From: Mesocentrotus franciscanus
Lineage: Eukaryota > Echinodermata > Echinoidea > Camarodonta > Strongylocentrotidae
Reading direction: 5' to 3'
Assembly (NCBI GenBank): GCA_037976565.1
Contig: CP137674.1
Coordinates: 31,279,047 to 31,343,046 of the forward strand
DNA: 64,000 bases
Shown: positions 59,268-64,000 of the stretch, one piece after another
How the letters are laid out: each line of letters begins with the position of its first letter
Numbering within the stretch: the stretch's first letter is position 1
Program-made: the position numbers and the translations under genes
The notes under the pieces: model-generated
Told to the model about the DNA's origin: nothing
Database searches by the model: none
What the model saw: only the letters and a program-made list of their open reading frames with translations

Positions 59268-60035
59268 TTATAAACTATGATTACATTAATACATGTCTTA
59301 TTACAAGTAGTAGTAGTAGTAGCATACGTAACAGTTACAGTTGTAGCATGAATTAATATCCTATCCTGATATAAGAAGTTGTAAAATCAGTATTAAAATA
59401 GCATTCGTCGTGTAGCAATACAGGAAGTCATTGCAAAATACGCGGTGAAGATTCGCTATCCCTTTCACTATCAATCTCTTCTCCTTGTTCTACTTCTAGC
59501 TTCAAAAGATCACGTCTATCCTCGCTTTAAAGGAAAGAGTTCGTTACCTGGAATCTCGGGGGTTGTCGGACTAATCGAAGGTGTCGAAAGAGAACCTGTA
59601 GATATTTCTTTTGGTGACTGATTCCAGATGGATCATAGGAGTAAACTGGATAAAGGAGTCAAGTCGTGTCACCTGATTTTACAATTGGGCTCGGCTTAGT
59701 ATTCGAATACACTCGTTCGTTTACAGAACTTTAAAGGTTGAGTTAGATTAAAAGTTCAACGCTTCATTTAGTAGTTAATCTTTTATTTTACCTTTACCCG
59801 TTGCAGTTATTTCTATGTTCATGTTTGAAGTAAATAGTTCTGCGACGTGATAGAATTTCATCTGTGAATAAATACACCGGGCTCTACTTAAGGAATCGTG
59901 TTTATTGTCGTTGAAATGTTGCTACAATAAACGGCTTCTCGACTAAACTGGTTATGGAACTTTTAAGTTACATATGTTTTTATGGAACTTACCAGTTCTT
60001 GCTGTTGAGTAAGCCCATGGACAATTAGGGTGTCT
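58468..60035. other. Microsatellites and AT-rich DNA
   Basis: A patch near 58740-58795 (TATATAAAGCGCTTCTTTAG) may be another CR1/L2-type tail relic; AAT triplets at 58928-59005. Confidence 0.45.
59227..59330. repeat. (CT)n and (GTA)n microsatellites
   Basis: (CT)n at 59227-59262 and a short (GTA)n at 59308-59324. Confidence 0.88.
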
Positions 60036-60663
60036 GGTGTCGAGATTTGGGCCTATCACCGTCACCCAGTGGTGACGAGATTTAGGCCTATCACCGTCAC
60101 CCAATGGTGAGTGGATTTGGGCCTATCACCGTCACCCAGTGGTTTACGAGATTTGGGCCTATCAACGTCACCCAGTGGTGACGAGATTTGGGCCTATCAC
60201 CGTCACCCAGTGGTGATGAGATTCGGGTCTATCATCGTCACCCAGTGGTGACGAGATTTGGGCCTATCATCGTCACCCAGTGGTGACGAGATTTGGGCCT
60301 ATCACCGTCACCCAGTGGTGACGAGATTTGGGCCTATCACCGTCACCCAATGATGACGTGATTTGGGCCTATCACCGTCACCCAGTGGTGACGAGATTCG
60401 GGTCTATCATCGTCACCCAGTGATGACGTGATTTGGGCCTATCACCGTCACCCAATGATGACGTGATCTGGGCCTATCACCGTCACTCAGTGGTGACGAG
60501 ATTTGGGCCTATCACCGTCACCCAATGGTGACGAGATTTGGGCTTATCATCGTTACTCAGTGGCGTCGCGATATGGGTCTTTCATCATCAGTCAGTGGTG
60601 ACGAGAATTGAACCTTTCATGGTCCTCCAGACGTGTGTCGAGATTTGGGCCATCACTATCACC
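60036..60663. repeat. 35-bp minisatellite, about 17-18 units
   Basis: Consensus unit GGTGACGAGATTTGGGCC followed by TATCACCGTCACCCAGT. Units 1-3 and 5-14 are exactly 35 bp; unit 4 is 36 bp. The unit begins GGTGACG and ends CGTCACCCAGT, so each unit, and each unit junction (CGTCACC-CAGT-GGTGACG), can form a 7-bp stem. Variant units GATGACGTG (at 60352, 60422, 60457) and ATTCGGGTCTATCATCG (60212, 60387) recur. Units decay from 60562 rightward into ATC/CAT repeats. No spacers, so not a CRISPR. Confidence 0.95.
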
Positions 60664-60899
60664 ATCATTATTATCATCACCATCACTATCGTATCCATTA
60701 TTGACATCATCTTCATCATCATTTCCATAACCATCACCATCGTCACCATCATTACCATCTTCATCGTATTCATCTTAACATCATTTATCATCGTTATCAA
60801 TAACACCAACACTGTCAGTCATCGTCATTATTTAACAACATTATCAGCACTATCATAATCATCCTCCCCATCAGTTACATATATATATATATATATATT

Positions 60900-60930
<31 letters not shown>

Positions 60931-61015
60931 CTATCAATATTAATCATCATCATAATGATAAATCCCTTTCATAATCATTATCATCATCATCATCATCATC
61001 ATCATCGTTATTTAA
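60650..61015. repeat. ATC/CAT trinucleotide repeats with an (AT)n block
   Basis: Interrupted CAT/CAC/ATT triplets, (AT)n at 60877-60898 and purer (ATC)n at 60899-60930 and 60980-61005. Probably grew from the TATCACC part of the adjacent minisatellite; that origin is inference. Confidence 0.9.
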
Positions 61016-64000
61016 TTGTAAGCTTTTTTTCTTCAATGTTATCTCTCATCAGCCTCTTTCTCTCATCGACCGTTCTCCATTCATCAACATTCTATTTACT
61101 GCAAAAGAATCAGTAATGCCAAGACTGTCAATTTGAATGATTTATCTTTTTTATTATTATATTTTACACTCTCTTTTTTATGACATAAAAATATAGGAAT
61201 GTACGTACGTGGAATCTTCTCATAAGTCTACAAAACATGATATGAAAACTTCGCTCGCTGAATCTACTTGCTTTGCCAATTGCATTGCTCCCATGCATGC
61301 ACGTTAGGTCCCATTCACACGTGAGTTTTACATGCAGGTGGGTGTACGTCTCAAATTCGCCGTGTGAAGGGGCCCAATGTTTTATTCATCGAGTCATTGC
61401 CTTTAGTCATTTGTTTTTAATATCTAAATAGATTATAAAACGTGCAAAAATATTTTCTACTTAGTTTACACAAAATAGCAAGCATAATAGCAGGAATGTA
61501 CAATAATATAAACACTCTTCGCACATAGTTATAGGAATGAACATTTGTAATTCTCGTCAGGCCTTCATTTCGTGTCAAACAGCTCGACAATTTTAAAATA
61601 TATTTTAATTCATCTTGTTATTGGAAGAATAAACAAAATAGAAAAGAAACTTGCGGTACCAGCCGCATCACAGCAAACCATAGAAAATAAAAATTCAACA
61701 CAACAAATATACAAACATAAAATTGTAGAACTATATATAAACATAACATCGCGACAAATTGGGAAAAGCATGGCTAGACGGCCTTGTTTCGGTTTTCGCT
61801 TTCAAATAAATGCTCGGAGGACATCAACAAGGGAATATTTTTCCTCTTCTCTAAAATAATAATTGATTCAAATATAGCAGTCGCAAAACAATCTAAAGGC
61901 AAATAAGATACAAATCAGATATAGTTGAATACACATAACAATATAGTTGAACTTTTGATATAATGTTTGGAAGGAATAATTAATTTTATTATTCCAAGTA
62001 ATATATTTGTATGCCCCAATTTGTTAATGTATCAGATCAATATGTTTCTGCATTATTTATATATCGCATACATATCTACAAAGAATGTATTGAAACATTA
62101 CGAGTGTCACTGAAATTGTTCCTCCTTCTAACTAAGTCTGTAGTTCACAGACCTTTTCAGCCCCCTGATTTGATTATACGAAGTCTGTAAATCAAGACCT
62201 TTTTAGCCCCCTTTTCCTAATGATGTACGAACTATTATAGGACTACCCCCTGAAACAGCAAAGAGCAAGCGTTCGGGGTAGTCCACCGATTCAATACCAG
62301 AGGGATGTAGGGGGCGTGGTGGACCAAAATTATGATTACCCCATTTTTCTTTTAATATTTCGATCATTTACCACCGCAAATGATAAGTATGCTAGGATGA
62401 ACAATCTGTTTAACTTTGTGAACATGCGTGTATAAAATTACATCACTACTTGCTAAATGATTCCATTATCTAATTATAACAATGATAATGTTCCAAAAGC
62501 GAACCGATCCCTGTATAGAGTTGCAACATAAAGTTTTGTGAATTGTGTTACGCAATAACATCCCACCCAACAATTGAAAGAATTTTATTTTCACTTTTAC
62601 AGCTGATAAGACTGGAATGCTTTTAGATAACAGGTTTTCTGCATTTTGTAGAATGATAGAAGCATTTCGGAATGGTTGAATATCCCGTGTTAAACTTAGC
62701 AATCGTAGAAAGTTTGAGAAACAGTCGTCAAATTATTAGAATAGTTTGGAATGTAACTGTTGGCTACTATGTCTACAACTTTAACACCGTTATGAGAAGG
62801 GAACTCACTATTGAACCATGACGATTTATGATTACCTCAATGAATGTGATCCATCAATCGTCACTGCTGAAACAGGACATTCCTTCATGAACATCTTCTA
62901 ATTGATGGCTAAAATCATCCGCCTAAATTTCATGCCATAAGAGGTAATATTTGCCGTTCTCAAAAATTATGTTAACCTGGAAGACCTTCCCCCTAATACA
63001 TATCTAGAAATATTGGTAAAGTAGGCCATTTGTGCGACTGGACTTGTACATTTCTACTTTCAAACAGTCTGGTTAAAAAGTTACAAAACATGTTTATGTC
63101 TGTTCAGAAATGTGGACCGCGTAATGCGATTTTTTGCTTCAATTATAGCCAGACTGTTGTCGAGTGGTACAAATGGTACAACACCTCGTATTCTTAATTT
63201 TGGCCCCAATTTCAAATTCGACTCGTTAATAAACAAAATGGTAGACATTAAAATGGGGAAGGTACAGCCAGTGAGCCTTCTGACTCCGCCAGAGCAGCCA
63301 ATTTTGCTGGATTGTTTATGCCATTTTTTTTGTCTGGCTTTATAGCGTCTGTGATGTTTTGGCAAGCCACCTGTTTGTAAGTCCACCTTGGTTTTTTAGA
63401 GTTGGCTGCTTAAAAAAATAGGCATAAAAAATAGAAATGGAATGACCTTGACAAGAAAAATCGAGATTTTGTTTTGGTTGTGCATATCATTGTCTAAATA
63501 TCATTTAGATAATTGTTCGCGAAAATAATTTTAGTGAGTTCCCTTTAGAAAAAAAAATACAAGAGCAAAACAGACAGATGATAAAGTAAAGTTATTTGAA
63601 AATATTAATATCGCGAAGAGATAAGTATTACAGATTATGTTAATTGATATTAGGTTTTCAATTACCCATTAGCCTTACCTTTTATACATTTTTTCAGCAA
63701 ATTTCCATGACTTCTTGACATAGGAATGTGTAACAATGATTTAATGGAATCATTCAGATTATACAAAATAGAATGTTTTGAAGTTACAATTAATTTCATC
63801 CCACTATAACATGTATAAAAACATAATACAGCAGCTAAAGTGCAGTGGTTAGTTTTGCAACGAAAAGACAGATAATAAATCGCCTCATATATATGTATAG
63901 AAAGTCAGTTTAACATTGTGCAACTTATAGTAATATGCATTTATATTCAGCGCTGACTATACGCAACCATATCAATCTAACAACTTATATCATGTCTTCG
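61016..64000. other. No gene recognised
   Basis: AT-rich. The GC-richer patch 63100-63380 is open on both strands (plus 63112-63345, minus 63386-63081), which argues for low stop density rather than a gene. Confidence 0.5.
62240..62284. other. Perfect 10-bp inverted repeat
   Basis: GGACTACCCC (62240-62249) and GGGGTAGTCC (62275-62284) around 25 nt. Just upstream (62140-62215) two diverged copies of AAGTCTGT...GACCTTTT.AGCCCCC form a short tandem pair. Confidence 0.85.

Noticed and set aside
60036..60663. CRISPR-like regularly spaced repeat
   Set aside because: Units are contiguous with no unique spacers and the context is animal DNA; it is a minisatellite.
60538..60858. 106-codon hydrophobic (Ile/Thr) frame
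   Set aside because: Crosses the end of the minisatellite and the ATC repeats; the hydrophobicity is from ATC/ATT triplets.

Overview
The window looks like nuclear DNA of an animal, most likely a marine deuterostome invertebrate, with a sea urchin or other echinoderm as the best guess. The evidence is: AT-rich sequence with no prokaryotic-style gene packing; an intron-containing nuclear tRNA-Leu(CAA); tRNA-derived SINEs; 3' ends of CR1/L2-type and other LINEs; a TTAA-flanked MITE family; many microsatellites; and a strongly over-represented palindrome TAGGCCTA. The species call is an inference. No long intact protein gene is present. The long open frames are microsatellite translations (poly Leu-Ser, Asn-Asp, His-Thr) or chance.

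The one firm gene is a minus-strand tRNA-Leu(CAA) at 18554-18679, with a 42-nt intron and a Pol III T-run terminator. All other coding evidence is exon-like: short open segments of balanced codon use bounded by plausible splice sites. On the plus strand these are a first coding exon at 12582-12649, possible terminal exons at 20386-20564 and 29922-30054, a small secreted-protein candidate at 34676-35156, a possible first coding exon at 42256-42482, a phase-matched pair at 50427-50591 and 52713-52849, and terminal-exon candidates at 40112 and 58423. On the minus strand there is one candidate exon at 23633-23790. None could be assigned to a known family, so all are given low to moderate confidence.

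Layout. 0-12 kb: sparse, one full-length MITE (2116-2513), a SINE with a 7SL/Alu-like head (about 4921) and a tRNA-derived SINE (about 8370). 12-21 kb: first-exon candidate, long ATT array, LINE reverse-transcriptase remnant (16.1 kb), tRNA-Leu, and about 1 kb of pyrimidine repeat ending at a candidate splice acceptor. 21-26 kb: CAT/CAC repeats, an inverted MITE copy, a minus-strand exon candidate and two small tandem duplications. 30-34.3 kb: two head-to-head copies of a longer MITE form, about 3 kb apart. 34-43 kb: secreted-protein candidate, MITE relic, LINE 3' end, and a decayed tandem array ending just before the 42256 exon. 43-60 kb: microsatellites, several LINE 3' ends, SINEs, two more MITE copies and a G-quadruplex-prone tract. 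60-61 kb: a 35-bp minisatellite of about 17-18 units running into ATC repeats. The last 3 kb hold little.

How it fits together: the window reads as a repeat-rich intergenic or intronic region. Plus-strand exon candidates at 12.6, 20.4 and 29.9 kb share phase 2, and those at 44.6, 50.4 and 52.7 kb share phase 1, so two multi-exon plus-strand genes are possible but unproven. The main biological interest is the repeat content: the seven-copy MITE family with its inverted composite, the hairpin-forming 35-bp minisatellite, and the set of LINE ends that each carry a different short tandem tail.
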